Positions 28,638-36,925 of a DNA stretch of 57,661 bases are shown piece after piece. A model generated the notes under the pieces. The model was not told the origin of the DNA, did not search any database, and saw only the letters and a list, made by a program, of their open reading frames with translations. The stretch covers positions 1 to 57,661 of the forward strand of contig CATZPY010000006.1 in NCBI GenBank assembly GCA_958422985.1. The letters run 5' to 3'. The stretch is from an uncultured Clostridium sp. (lineage in GTDB: Bacteria > Bacillota > Clostridia > TANB77 > CAG-508). The position numbers and the translations under genes are program-made. Within the stretch, counting starts at the first letter, position 1. Every line of letters starts with the position of its first letter.

Positions 28638-29624
28638 TTATAATAAATCTTTTAAAATTTCTTCATTAGACTTAGGTAAAAGGTAAGAAACAGGAATGTC
28701 TAAAACAGTAACAGCACCAGTTTTTCCTTCTTTACGTAATCTATAAATTCCTCTTGCATAAGCAACTAAAACACTTGCAGTAAATTCTGGATTAGAATCT
28801 AACTTTAAAGAAAATTCAGCAACTTGATTGATATTATCACTAGTACGTCCACTTCTTAAAACGAATCCACCATGTGGCATACCAGAATGATTTTTAAGAA
28901 GTTCATCTTCAGTTATAAAATGTACGACAGTATTATATGGCTCAAAATAATTTGGCATTTCTTTTATTTCTTTTTCGATTTTTACTTTATCTGCACCATC
29001 TTCTAAGACTACAAAACATTCTCTCCACATAACTTCTCTTACAGAAGAAAAAGTAGGATTTTCTCCAGACCTTACTTTTTCTACAGATTCTTCATAAGGA
29101 ACTGTATATTGAACAGCATTTTTTACTCCATTAATTCTTCTTATAGCATCTGAATGTCCTTGACTTAAGCCCCTTCCATAAAATACATAGTTATTACCAG
29201 TAGGAAGAATTGCTTCTAGTAAAGCTCTATTTAAAGAAAATAATCCTGGGTCCCAACCACAAGAAATTAAAGATAAGTGATTACTTTCTTTTGCTTCTTT
29301 ATTAACATTTTTAAAGTATTCAGGTATTTTTGCATGTGTATCAAAACTATCTATTGTATTAAATAATTTTGCCATTTCTGGTGCTTGCTTTGGTAAATCT
29401 GTAGCAGAACCACCACATAATATCATAATATCTATTTTATCTTGCATATTTTGTACGTCATCTACGGAAAATACTTTTGTTTCAGAATATAAAGTTTTAA
29501 GAGTATTTGGATCTCTTCTTGTAAAAACTCCAACAAGCTCTATATCATCATTATTATATATAGCAGTTTCTACGCCTTTACCTAGATTTCCATACCCATA
29601 AATTCCAATTTTTATTTTATCCAT
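28638..29624 (-). CDS. ddh: meso-Diaminopimelate dehydrogenase
   Basis: This NADPH enzyme makes meso-2,6-diaminopimelate from tetrahydrodipicolinate and ammonia in one step, feeding lysine and peptidoglycan. The 328-residue length fits. Visible features are the Rossmann start KIGIYGYGNLGKGVE, FTRRDP (NADP phosphate recognition), LCGGSATDLP, FNTIDSFDTHAKIP, SCGWDPGLFSLNR and YGRGLSQGHSDAIRR, all characteristic of Ddh. GGAGGTAAAATAA precedes the ATG. It is one of two minus-strand genes in the window and shares a bidirectional terminator with the DUF4230 unit. No lysine riboswitch is evident upstream. Confidence 0.95.
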   Translation of the reverse strand: MDKIKIGIYGYGNLGKGVETAIYNNDDIELVGVFTRRDPNTLKTLYSETKVFSVDDVQNMQDKIDIMILCGGSATDLPKQAPEMAKLFNTIDSFDTHAKIPEYFKNVNKEAKESNHLSLISCGWDPGLFSLNRALLEAILPTGNNYVFYGRGLSQGHSDAIRRINGVKNAVQYTVPYEESVEKVRSGENPTFSSVREVMWRECFVVLEDGADKVKIEKEIKEMPNYFEPYNTVVHFITEDELLKNHSGMPHGGFVLRSGRTSDNINQVAEFSLKLDSNPEFTASVLVAYARGIYRLRKEGKTGAVTVLDIPVSYLLPKSNEEILKDLL

Positions 29625-29825
29625 TTATTTTACCTCCGTTAGTTATTTTTTATCAATATAATTTTACTACAAACTAATGGAAAATACTACAAAAAATTGA
29701 AGAAAACATTATATATCAATATTTGTACGAAGAATAAACTTTTTATAGTAACAATTGTTAAAAAAATAAAAATATAATTGGCATAATTTATGCAAAATAT
29801 AATGTAGAGCTTGCTAGAAACAAGA

Positions 29826-29855
29826 TTGACATAATGCAAGCGAAAATGCTATAAT
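29826..29855 (+). promoter_or_regulatory. Near-ideal sigma-A promoter with extended -10
   Basis: TTGACA at 29826-29831 and TATAAT at 29850-29855 are spaced by 18 bases, and TGC directly precedes the -10, giving an extended element. This is the best match to consensus in the window. It lies 50 bases before the orphan gene at 29906. Confidence 0.88.
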
Positions 29856-29905
29856 AATATGGATAAACTATAAATAACTCAACCACAATTAAGGAGAGTA
29901 TACAA

Positions 29906-30682
29906 ATGAGGAAGATAAAAAAAATAGAAAAAAGCATAGCAAATATGCGGAAGGAATTAATCAAATTAGCACAAACAGATACTAGGGTAATGGAAATTGT
30001 AAGAGAATTAGATGCTTTTAGATTTACCCAAACAAAAAGAGGAATCGACATATGGTATGGGAGTGGAGTGATTCCAATGATGGGAATTTTTAAAGAAGAT
30101 GATATGTGTTATGCCTTAGAACTAATGAATTTTTTGATTAGAATATATTATAAATGTAAAAAAGTCATATCAATTATTAATCAGAAAGACGCTGAAGTGG
30201 TAATAGATGCGATACTTGAAGACTTTGCTAGAGCAATTAGAAAACAATGCCTGGAAGATATAAAAGAAAATGAAAACTTCAAAAATCTGGAGTTTTATGA
30301 AGAATTCAAAGAAATTGTTGGACTAGCAAAAAAAGCACTACATCATAAAATTGACAAGATTGGAAAGCTTACATATGATGTTATACCAGAAGAATCTGAA
30401 GAATTAAGTGCAATAAGAAAGATTTATGAACAAATAAATTTTCAAGACCATAGTATTAGTTATTTCGATTATATAGAAAATGACCAAAAGATAGTTAAAA
30501 TTGATAATATAGTAGAGATACAATATATGCTTATGGTTACATATATGAAAGCATATACAGAAACTTTGCTATGGTTATTAGAAAGGAATCTTTCAGATAG
30601 GTGTTGCCCGTACACAGCTTGGCAAGTGTTGGAACGATTGAAAAAAATAATTTATAAATATTTTTTAGAAATTGCAGAATAA
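29906..30682 (+). CDS. Unknown helical protein with its own strong promoter
   Basis: I do not recognise this 258-residue protein. It is soluble, predicted largely helical, with a basic N-terminal KIKKIEKSIANMRKELIK segment, a VRELDAFRF stretch, repeated Lys/Glu helices in the middle and a cysteine pair NLSDRCCPYTAW near the end. No signal or membrane helix is seen. GGAGAG lies upstream of the ATG. It is monocistronic: an ideal promoter at 29826 and a strong terminator at 30723 bracket it. Codon choice (AAGATT, GTGGTA, TGCCTGG) looks a little less AT-biased than neighbouring genes, which could mean transfer. It may be a housekeeping unknown or an accessory factor. Confidence 0.68.
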   Translation: MRKIKKIEKSIANMRKELIKLAQTDTRVMEIVRELDAFRFTQTKRGIDIWYGSGVIPMMGIFKEDDMCYALELMNFLIRIYYKCKKVISIINQKDAEVVIDAILEDFARAIRKQCLEDIKENENFKNLEFYEEFKEIVGLAKKALHHKIDKIGKLTYDVIPEESEELSAIRKIYEQINFQDHSISYFDYIENDQKIVKIDNIVEIQYMLMVTYMKAYTETLLWLLERNLSDRCCPYTAWQVLERLKKIIYKYFLEIAE

Positions 30683-30722
30683 GAATATGTTTTTTTCTAT
30701 GAAAACCTAATTAGAATTATGG

Positions 30723-30779
30723 TGTGCCTTAGATTTTTGGAATTTACAGTTCCTATGAAATCTAAGGCACATTTTTTTA
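30723..30779 (+). terminator. Strong terminator after the orphan gene
   Basis: A 14-base perfect stem (TGTGCCTTAGATTT at 30723-30736 with its complement at 30758-30771) and a 21-base loop are followed by seven T residues. Confidence 0.88.
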
Positions 30780-30854
30780 TAGTGTAAATTATATATATAT
30801 TAAATTAAATATGGTATAATAAACGAAATTATAGCATAACAAGGGGGAGTAAGA

Positions 30855-31430
30855 ATGAATTATGTAAAAAAACTAGTAGGAGACAGAATATATTTATCAC
30901 CAAAAGGAGTTTCAGATGAAGAAATAGAAAAATTTACAAAGTGGATGAACGATTTTCAAATAACAGATTATACAGGAAGAACTTCAGAGATAATGTCAAT
31001 AATAGGTGAAAAACAATATCTTGAAAATTCAGCTAAAGATAATAAAAATAAGAAATTTAATATTGTAGAGCTAAATACAAATAAGCTAATTGGAACAGTG
31101 GGATTACACGAATTTGATTGGATTTCAAGAAATGCTGTATTAGGAATATTTATTGGAGATGAAGATTTTAGAAACAATGGATATGGTAGTGAAGCTATAA
31201 AACTTTTATTGGAATATGGATTTAGATATTTAAATTTACATAGTATAAAATTAGATTTGCTTTCATGTAATGAAAGGGCACATAAATGTTATTTAAAATG
31301 TGGATTTAAAGATGCAGGAAGAACAAGAGAAAATGTATTTGTAAATGGCAAATATTATGATAAATTACATATGGATATATTAGAAAATGAATTTGAAGGA
31401 GATTATATAAGGAATAAAAATATAAAATAA
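30855..31430 (+). CDS. GNAT family N-acetyltransferase (RimJ/RimL type)
   Basis: This 191-residue protein acetylates an unknown amine from acetyl-CoA. The domain is clear: GDRIYLSPKGV start, NKLIGTVGLHEFDW, then the acetyl-CoA loop region LGIFIGDEDFRNNGYGSEA, LNLHSIKLDLLSCNERAHKC and CGFKDAGRTRENVF. That layout is of the RimJ/RimL or spermidine/phosphinothricin-like subgroup. GGGGGAG precedes the ATG, and TATAAT at 30815-30820 may be the -10 of its promoter, though no -35 is evident. The last 20 residues are extra to the core. Confidence 0.88.
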   Translation: MNYVKKLVGDRIYLSPKGVSDEEIEKFTKWMNDFQITDYTGRTSEIMSIIGEKQYLENSAKDNKNKKFNIVELNTNKLIGTVGLHEFDWISRNAVLGIFIGDEDFRNNGYGSEAIKLLLEYGFRYLNLHSIKLDLLSCNERAHKCYLKCGFKDAGRTRENVFVNGKYYDKLHMDILENEFEGDYIRNKNIK

Positions 31431-31487
31431 GTATGTAACATAATACATATAAAAAACTAGGATTTTATTAAACTAAAAAGTAAATAC

Positions 31488-31541
31488 AAAAAAATCTGGT
31501 GGCCAATTAGTCATAAATTATTAGACTTTTTAGCCACCAGA
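31488..31541 (-). terminator. Terminator for the minus-strand orphan gene
   Basis: A 9-base G-C rich stem (TCTGGTGGC at 31495-31503 with GCCACCAGA at 31533-31541) is followed on the minus strand by seven T residues (31488-31494). A smaller AGTC/GACT pair lies in the loop. It begins 9 bases after the stop of the gene at 31550-31888. Confidence 0.82.
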
Positions 31542-31549
31542 AGCATTAC

Positions 31550-31888
31550 TTAAATCGGAACTTGAGAGATTCGATAGGTAGTATATCCTCCCATTTCTTC
31601 TCTTTTTGTAACTTGTGAAAACTGAAACTCACAGTGTGAGTCGAAGAAATGCAGGTATCTTCCTACAAACTGTTCATTAAGCAACAGTTCTTGCTGGACA
31701 TCTAAATGGTATCCTGCAATAATATCGTATTCTTCAAACTTCTTTTCATCTGCTAATAAGTGATTGCATACCTTTATTTCGCACTCAATAGATTTTTCAT
31801 TAAGTACATGTTTTAAAAGATCCGCAATTGCAGATAAATCTAAATTCCGATGATACAATTCCGAGTAAAGTAATAAAACTCTTTTCAT
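31550..31888 (-). CDS. Unknown small protein (minus strand)
   Basis: A 112-residue protein I do not recognise. It begins MKRVLLLYSELYHRNLDLS, a beta strand then helix, and has EYDIIAGYHLDVQ in the middle and FDSHCEFQFSQVTKRE towards the end; an alpha/beta fold resembling a PTS EIIB or flavodoxin-like unit is possible but unproven. AAGGAGGCACATT gives a very strong ribosome-binding site. A promoter at 31946-31974, a palindrome at 31904-31913 and a terminator make it a complete monocistronic unit. G+C looks higher than in neighbouring genes, which could indicate acquisition. Confidence 0.7.
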   Translation of the reverse strand: MKRVLLLYSELYHRNLDLSAIADLLKHVLNEKSIECEIKVCNHLLADEKKFEEYDIIAGYHLDVQQELLLNEQFVGRYLHFFDSHCEFQFSQVTKREEMGGYTTYRISQVPI

Positions 31889-31903
31889 AATGTGCCTCCT
31901 TAA

Positions 31904-31913
31904 GGGAATTCCC
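31904..31913. promoter_or_regulatory. GGGAATTCCC palindrome in 5' leader of the minus-strand orphan
   Basis: A perfect 10-base palindrome lies between the -10 element and the AAGGAGG of the minus-strand gene. It could be an operator or part of a leader hairpin; a ten-base palindrome could also arise by chance. Confidence 0.35.
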
Positions 31914-31945
31914 GTTGTAAATTTAAGTTTTTTGATTCACATTAT

Positions 31946-31974
31946 ATTATACAGTATTTTACATAAAATTGCAA
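31946..31974 (-). promoter_or_regulatory. Promoter of the minus-strand orphan gene
   Basis: Read on the minus strand, TTGCAA (31974-31969) and TATAAT (31951-31946) are 17 bases apart, about 58 bases before the ATG. Confidence 0.68.
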
Positions 31975-32067
31975 ATATATAAAAATTTACGATTAAAATC
32001 TAAAACAGAAATTAACAATATATTGTATATAAAAAATTGCAAATACACTAAATTTATAATTAAAACA

Positions 32068-32096
32068 TTGATAAGCTAACGAAAAATTTGTATAAT
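32068..32096 (+). promoter_or_regulatory. Promoter of the ABC-F gene
   Basis: TTGATA at 32068-32073 and TATAAT at 32091-32096 are separated by 17 bases, 36 bases upstream of the ABC-F start. Confidence 0.75.
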
Positions 32097-32131
32097 CTAT
32101 GTAAGCAATAAAATATGGAGATAGGAGAAAA

Positions 32132-33688
32132 ATGGCATTATTAGAAGTAGAAAATTTAACACATTCATTTGGAGATAAAATATTATATAAAGATTCTTCA
32201 TTCGAACTATATAAAGGCGAACATATGGGGATTGTAGGACAAAACGGAGCAGGTAAAAGTACACTTATAAAAATATTATTAGGTGAAATATTACCAGATA
32301 AAGGCTTAGTAAAATGGCAAAATGGTATTACAATAGGAAAGCTAGACCAGTATGCAATAGTAGAAGAAAATCAAACTATCTTTAATTATTTAAGAACAGC
32401 ATTCGAAAAATTATATAAAGTAGAAGAGGAATTAAATAAGTTATATGAAGAAATGGCAGAAAATTATAACGAGAATATATTAAATAAAGTTTCAAAATAT
32501 CAAGAGGAATTAGAAGAAAAGAATTTTTATGCAATAGATAGCACAATACAAAAAATTGCAAGTGGATTAGGAATAACAGCACTTGGAATGGAAAATAATT
32601 TAAAAAATTTAAGTGGAGGTCAAAGAGCAAAAGTAATTTTAGCTAAATTACTTCTGCAAAATCCAGAGGTTTTAGTATTGGACGAGCCAACTAATTTTTT
32701 AGACAAAGAACATGTTGAATGGCTTTCTGAATATTTAACAACTTTTAAAGGTGCTTTCATAATTGTGTCACATGATTTTGAATTTCTAGAAAAAGTTACG
32801 ACATGTATTTGTGATATAGAATTTAATAAAATGAAGAAATATAAAGGTACATATTCTAGCTTTTTAAAGCAAAAAGAATTATTAAGAGAAGATTATATAA
32901 GACAATATAATTCGCAACAAAAAGAAATAAAAAAACTAGAAGAATATATTGCTAAAAATAAAGTAAGAGCATCTACAGCCCAAATGGCGAAAAGTAGGGA
33001 GAAGAAATTGGAGAAAATGGAAAAAATAGACAAACCTTCTTTTACAACAAAACCACATTTTAGATTTAATTGTGTAGAAAGTACAGCACAAGTAATATTA
33101 GAAGTTAATAATTTAGAAGTAGGGTATTATTATCCATTACTTCCAAAGATGAAGTTTGATATACGTAATGAAGAAAAAGTAGTTATAACAGGTTTTAATG
33201 GTATAGGTAAATCTACATTATTAAAAACTATAATGGGCGAATTAAAGCCAATTGCTGGTAATTTCAAATTTTCGGAAACTATTAAAACTATTGGGTACTA
33301 TGAACAAGACTTAAAATGGGAAAATGAAGAAGATACACCTCTTAGTATAATTTCGAAGGACTTTCAAAAATTAACACAAAAGCAAATAAGAAAACATTTA
33401 GCAGATTGTGGAATAAAGAAAGAACATGTAATGCAACCTATTACAACACTAAGCGGTGGAGAACAAGCAAAGGTGAAACTATGTAAATTGATATTAAAAC
33501 CATGTAATTTATTAATTTTAGATGAACCTACGAATCATTTAGATGCAGACACAAAAGAAGAATTACAAAAAGCTATAACAGAATTTAAGGGAACTGTTAT
33601 ATTAGTTTCTCATGAAGCTAGTTTTTATAAAGATTTAGCTACAAGAGTAGTTAATATAGAAAATTTATGTATAAAAAGATTAAAATAG
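32132..33688 (+). CDS. ABC-F family ATPase
   Basis: This 518-residue soluble protein has two ABC domains in one chain and no membrane segment, so it belongs to the ribosome-associated ABC-F group that acts on stalled ribosomes or gives resistance to ribosome-targeting antibiotics. Walker A motifs are GQNGAGKST and GFNGIGKST, signatures LSGGQRAK and LSGGEQAK, Walker B VLVLDEPTN and LLILDEPTN. The linker between them (about 240-310) is helical and basic, with YIAKNKVRASTAQMAKSREK, as in the P-site tRNA interaction motif. The C-terminus is short. Resistance versus housekeeping role cannot be told. AGGAG precedes the ATG and a good promoter lies upstream. Confidence 0.9.
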   Translation: MALLEVENLTHSFGDKILYKDSSFELYKGEHMGIVGQNGAGKSTLIKILLGEILPDKGLVKWQNGITIGKLDQYAIVEENQTIFNYLRTAFEKLYKVEEELNKLYEEMAENYNENILNKVSKYQEELEEKNFYAIDSTIQKIASGLGITALGMENNLKNLSGGQRAKVILAKLLLQNPEVLVLDEPTNFLDKEHVEWLSEYLTTFKGAFIIVSHDFEFLEKVTTCICDIEFNKMKKYKGTYSSFLKQKELLREDYIRQYNSQQKEIKKLEEYIAKNKVRASTAQMAKSREKKLEKMEKIDKPSFTTKPHFRFNCVESTAQVILEVNNLEVGYYYPLLPKMKFDIRNEEKVVITGFNGIGKSTLLKTIMGELKPIAGNFKFSETIKTIGYYEQDLKWENEEDTPLSIISKDFQKLTQKQIRKHLADCGIKKEHVMQPITTLSGGEQAKVKLCKLILKPCNLLILDEPTNHLDADTKEELQKAITEFKGTVILVSHEASFYKDLATRVVNIENLCIKRLK

Positions 33689-33725
33689 TAATTAATATAA
33701 ACGTAAAAAAGATTATAAATACACC

Positions 33726-33754
33726 TTGAATAATTCTTAAAAAAATTATATGAT
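33726..33754 (+). promoter_or_regulatory. Possible promoter for the GT-C pair
   Basis: TTGAAT at 33726-33731 and TATGAT at 33749-33754 with 17-base spacing lie 82 bases before the GT-C gene at 33836. The match is moderate in a very AT-rich stretch. Confidence 0.4.
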
Positions 33755-33835
33755 TGTAAAGAAAAAAATATATATAATGATTATTAAAAGGATAATTATT
33801 AACACAAAAAATTACAAAAGAATAAGGGAGAAGGC

Positions 33836-35344
33836 ATGAAAACAAGAACAAAAAATTTAATATTATTTTTTATTTTATTTGTAATAACAGGAGCTGTTTT
33901 TTGGAATTATATATCTATGCACTATGCAACAGATACATATAATATAATGAATATAGGATATGAAAAATATGCAATAAATAATTCCTTAAGTGATGGAAGA
34001 ATATTTATGTTTTTAATAGGTATGTTTGCAAATTGGGCAAATGTTCCTATTAATATTTTTGTAATAACATTAACGGTTATAGGATTGATAATATCGTGTG
34101 TAGCGGTTATTGTATTAAAAAATATGATAATGGAATTTGGTAAAAAAGAGAATAAAATACAAGAAGTTATTGCAGTCTTAATATCATATTGTACAATATT
34201 TAATTTTATGTATGTAGAGAACTTATACTTTGTAGAAGCAGGAGTAATGGCATGTAGTATATTACTTTACATATTAGCAGTAAAACAAATTATAAATAGA
34301 AATAAGTTATATTTATTAAAATCAGGAATATTAGCAGTACTAGCAACATTTTGTTACCAAGGAACAATTGGATTATTTGCACTATATGGAATAGTATTTT
34401 CTATTGCTAAAAATGGAAAAAATATAAAAGAAATATTAAAAGATTTTGGTGCGATAATTTTAATAACAATAATTTCATTTGTGGCAAATTTAATTCAAAT
34501 AGATATTGCAACTCAAATTGCTGGTACTACACAAAAAAGATTAAATGGAATACAAAATTTATTTAAAAATTCTGTTCATATTCTAAGAAATTTTGGAACT
34601 ATGGTATTTGGAACAATGTTTGTAAGTAATTGTGGTCTATTTCCTAATTATTTAATGTTAATATTTGTTTTACTTATTACACTTATATCTGGAATTTATG
34701 AAATAAAATCTAAAAGAAATGGCTTAGTATTTAATATTATATTTCTTTTCTTTGTAACAATGCTTATAACATTTGCAATGTGTGTTGTGAGTATAGCAAG
34801 TTATGATACAGGACGAATTCATGTACCTGTTGGAGCTTTTATAGGAGTAATATTTATATACTTATTTTGTTCAACTAAAATATTTGAAGATGAAACAATT
34901 ATTAAATATTTATTAATGGCAACATTAGTAGCATATAATATTATTCTAGTAGTAAATACAATTTCATTACTGTACCAACATAAACAAGTAAATAAGCTAG
35001 AAAAAGAACAATGTGCAGGAATAGAAGAATATATAAAAGAATATGAAAAAGAAAATAATGTAAAAATTACAGAAGCAAGATATTTTAAACTTTCAAATAT
35101 GAAACCATATGGATATTTTAACGAAATAAAAAATGAGTCTGTTCTTACATATGATGGTGTGGCATGTACTTGGTCTGCAATAGCTACAATTAATTTTTAC
35201 ACAAATAGGAATTTTGAAGATAATTATTTAGAAGCATACCCTAATAGAGATTTATTTTATGCATATGCTGCAAAAAGAAAGTTGGGCTATGAAGGAAATT
35301 TTGTAATAATGGATAATATTTTGTATTTCTTAGCATATATTTAA
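33836..35344 (+). CDS. GT-C type membrane glucosyltransferase (Gtr-like)
   Basis: This 502-residue multi-spanning protein has about ten helices. After the first helix comes HYATDTYNIMNIGYEKYAI, the acidic outside-facing loop that resembles the Gtr-type glucosyltransferase family (Glucos_trans_II), then NFMYVENLYFVEAG. The C-terminal 110 residues are soluble, with YDGVACTWSAIATINFYTNR. These proteins are thought to transfer sugar from undecaprenyl phosphate to a polymer outside the cell. It is a paralogue of the next gene (3 bases between stop and next candidate start) and of the second half of the GtrA fusion at 10285. GGGAGAAGG precedes the ATG. Confidence 0.78.
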   Translation: MKTRTKNLILFFILFVITGAVFWNYISMHYATDTYNIMNIGYEKYAINNSLSDGRIFMFLIGMFANWANVPINIFVITLTVIGLIISCVAVIVLKNMIMEFGKKENKIQEVIAVLISYCTIFNFMYVENLYFVEAGVMACSILLYILAVKQIINRNKLYLLKSGILAVLATFCYQGTIGLFALYGIVFSIAKNGKNIKEILKDFGAIILITIISFVANLIQIDIATQIAGTTQKRLNGIQNLFKNSVHILRNFGTMVFGTMFVSNCGLFPNYLMLIFVLLITLISGIYEIKSKRNGLVFNIIFLFFVTMLITFAMCVVSIASYDTGRIHVPVGAFIGVIFIYLFCSTKIFEDETIIKYLLMATLVAYNIILVVNTISLLYQHKQVNKLEKEQCAGIEEYIKEYEKENNVKITEARYFKLSNMKPYGYFNEIKNESVLTYDGVACTWSAIATINFYTNRNFEDNYLEAYPNRDLFYAYAAKRKLGYEGNFVIMDNILYFLAYI

Positions 35345-35359
35345 AATTTGGGTGATAAA

Positions 35360-36910
35360 ATGAAAGAATTAGCAAATAAAAGGCTAAAAGATAAAAAGAA
35401 AGCAAACTTACATATAAAAAAGGATTATATAATTTTTTTAGTAATATTTTTGCTAGCAGTAATAATGTATATTAATTGGATTAATATACATTATTCTGCA
35501 GATACATATAATATTATAAATGTAGGGTATGAAAAATATGCTACTAATTGGTCTTTAAAAGATGGCAGATTAATAATGTATTTTATTACAATAATTTTTG
35601 CAAAACTAAATATTCCAATAGAGGTATATGTAGTAAGTACACTATTAGGAGCTTTAGTAATATCTTGTATTTGTGTAATAAAGCTAAAGAATATAATTAT
35701 TAATTGTAGCCATAGTGAAAATAACAGAACAAAAGAAATATTTGTTACAATAGCATCATTTTTTACAATATTTAATTTTATGTATATAGAAGATATGTAC
35801 TTTGTAGAAGCTATTGTAATGGCACTAAGTTTATTACTGTTTATTTATTCAGCTAATATAATAGTTAATAATAAAAATTTAAAAAATAGAGTAATAGCAT
35901 TAATTTTAGCTATAATTGGTATAATAGCATATCAAGGTACAGCAGGATTTCTTATTATACTAACATTTGTTATAAGTTTACTAACAAATAAAGTAGAACT
36001 AAAAGGAAAAAAAGATAAAGTAAAAACAAATATAAAGCAAATAATTTTAGATACGATTATGGCAGGAATTATAGCTATTATCGCAATTGCTATAAATATG
36101 ATATTAGTTAAAGTAGTAGGAAATATTACAGGACAAGTTCAAACAAGAGTAGGAAGTATATTTGCTATATTTGAAAACTTAAAATATATTATTAATAATT
36201 TTAATATTATATTAAAAGAAAATATTGGGCTATTCCCAGCAAATTTATTATACATTTTTATAGGAACTGCATTAATATTAGCACTTATATATGACTTAAA
36301 AACAAAAAGTGTAAATTTTTTAACAATAAAATTAATATGTATAATAATTATAAGTATAGTTTGTGGTTTTTTAGTATCCTTAGGTACATTATCTAGTTTT
36401 TACACAGGTAGACTACATTATTGTATAGGATCAATGTTGGGATTTGTACTAATTTGTCTAATTATAGAAAATGAAGACGAAATTTTTAGAAGAATAATTG
36501 AATTAATTTTAATAATATATAGCATTATTAGTATATATAATTGTATAATAGTTACATACGAACATAAACTAGTAAATGAATATGAAAAACAATCTGCTAA
36601 AGAGATAGAAGAATATATAGAAAAATACGAAGCAGAAAATAAAATACAAGTAAAAAATATAGCTATATATACAGTAACAGGACAAGATTATAAAACATAT
36701 TTTAAAGATATTAATAGAAAATCTGTTGTAACATATAATGCACTAAGATGTAATTGGTCAGCAGATGGAGTTATAAATTTTTATACAAATAGAAAGTTGA
36801 ATACAGTAAATTTAAATAAAGAATTATTAAAAGAATATTTAAAGACTGAAAAAAATAATGGCTATGGAATAATAAATAATACATTAGTTATAGAATGTTA
36901 TATGTATTAA
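35360..36910 (+). CDS. GT-C type membrane glucosyltransferase (Gtr-like), tandem paralogue
   Basis: This 516-residue paralogue has the same plan: basic N-terminus, first helix, HYSADTYNIINVGYEKYAT loop, FNFMYIEDMYFVEAI, about ten helices, and a soluble end with LRCNWSADGVINFYTNRK. ATG at 35360 follows GGGTGATAAA; a TTG at 35348 lies before that site. It shares clear similarity along the whole length with the gene at 33836, so the pair arose by tandem duplication. No GtrA or GtrB is adjacent; the GtrB-like enzymes at 12259 and 21660 could supply donor. polA follows after 15 bases. Confidence 0.78.
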   Translation: MKELANKRLKDKKKANLHIKKDYIIFLVIFLLAVIMYINWINIHYSADTYNIINVGYEKYATNWSLKDGRLIMYFITIIFAKLNIPIEVYVVSTLLGALVISCICVIKLKNIIINCSHSENNRTKEIFVTIASFFTIFNFMYIEDMYFVEAIVMALSLLLFIYSANIIVNNKNLKNRVIALILAIIGIIAYQGTAGFLIILTFVISLLTNKVELKGKKDKVKTNIKQIILDTIMAGIIAIIAIAINMILVKVVGNITGQVQTRVGSIFAIFENLKYIINNFNIILKENIGLFPANLLYIFIGTALILALIYDLKTKSVNFLTIKLICIIIISIVCGFLVSLGTLSSFYTGRLHYCIGSMLGFVLICLIIENEDEIFRRIIELILIIYSIISIYNCIIVTYEHKLVNEYEKQSAKEIEEYIEKYEAENKIQVKNIAIYTVTGQDYKTYFKDINRKSVVTYNALRCNWSADGVINFYTNRKLNTVNLNKELLKEYLKTEKNNGYGIINNTLVIECYMY

Positions 36911-36925
36911 GAAAGAAGGTTAATT

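Noticed and set aside
29788..31888. Prophage or integrative element around the two orphan genes
   Set aside because: No integrase, phage structural gene, or direct-repeat attachment sites are visible; compositional hints alone are too weak.
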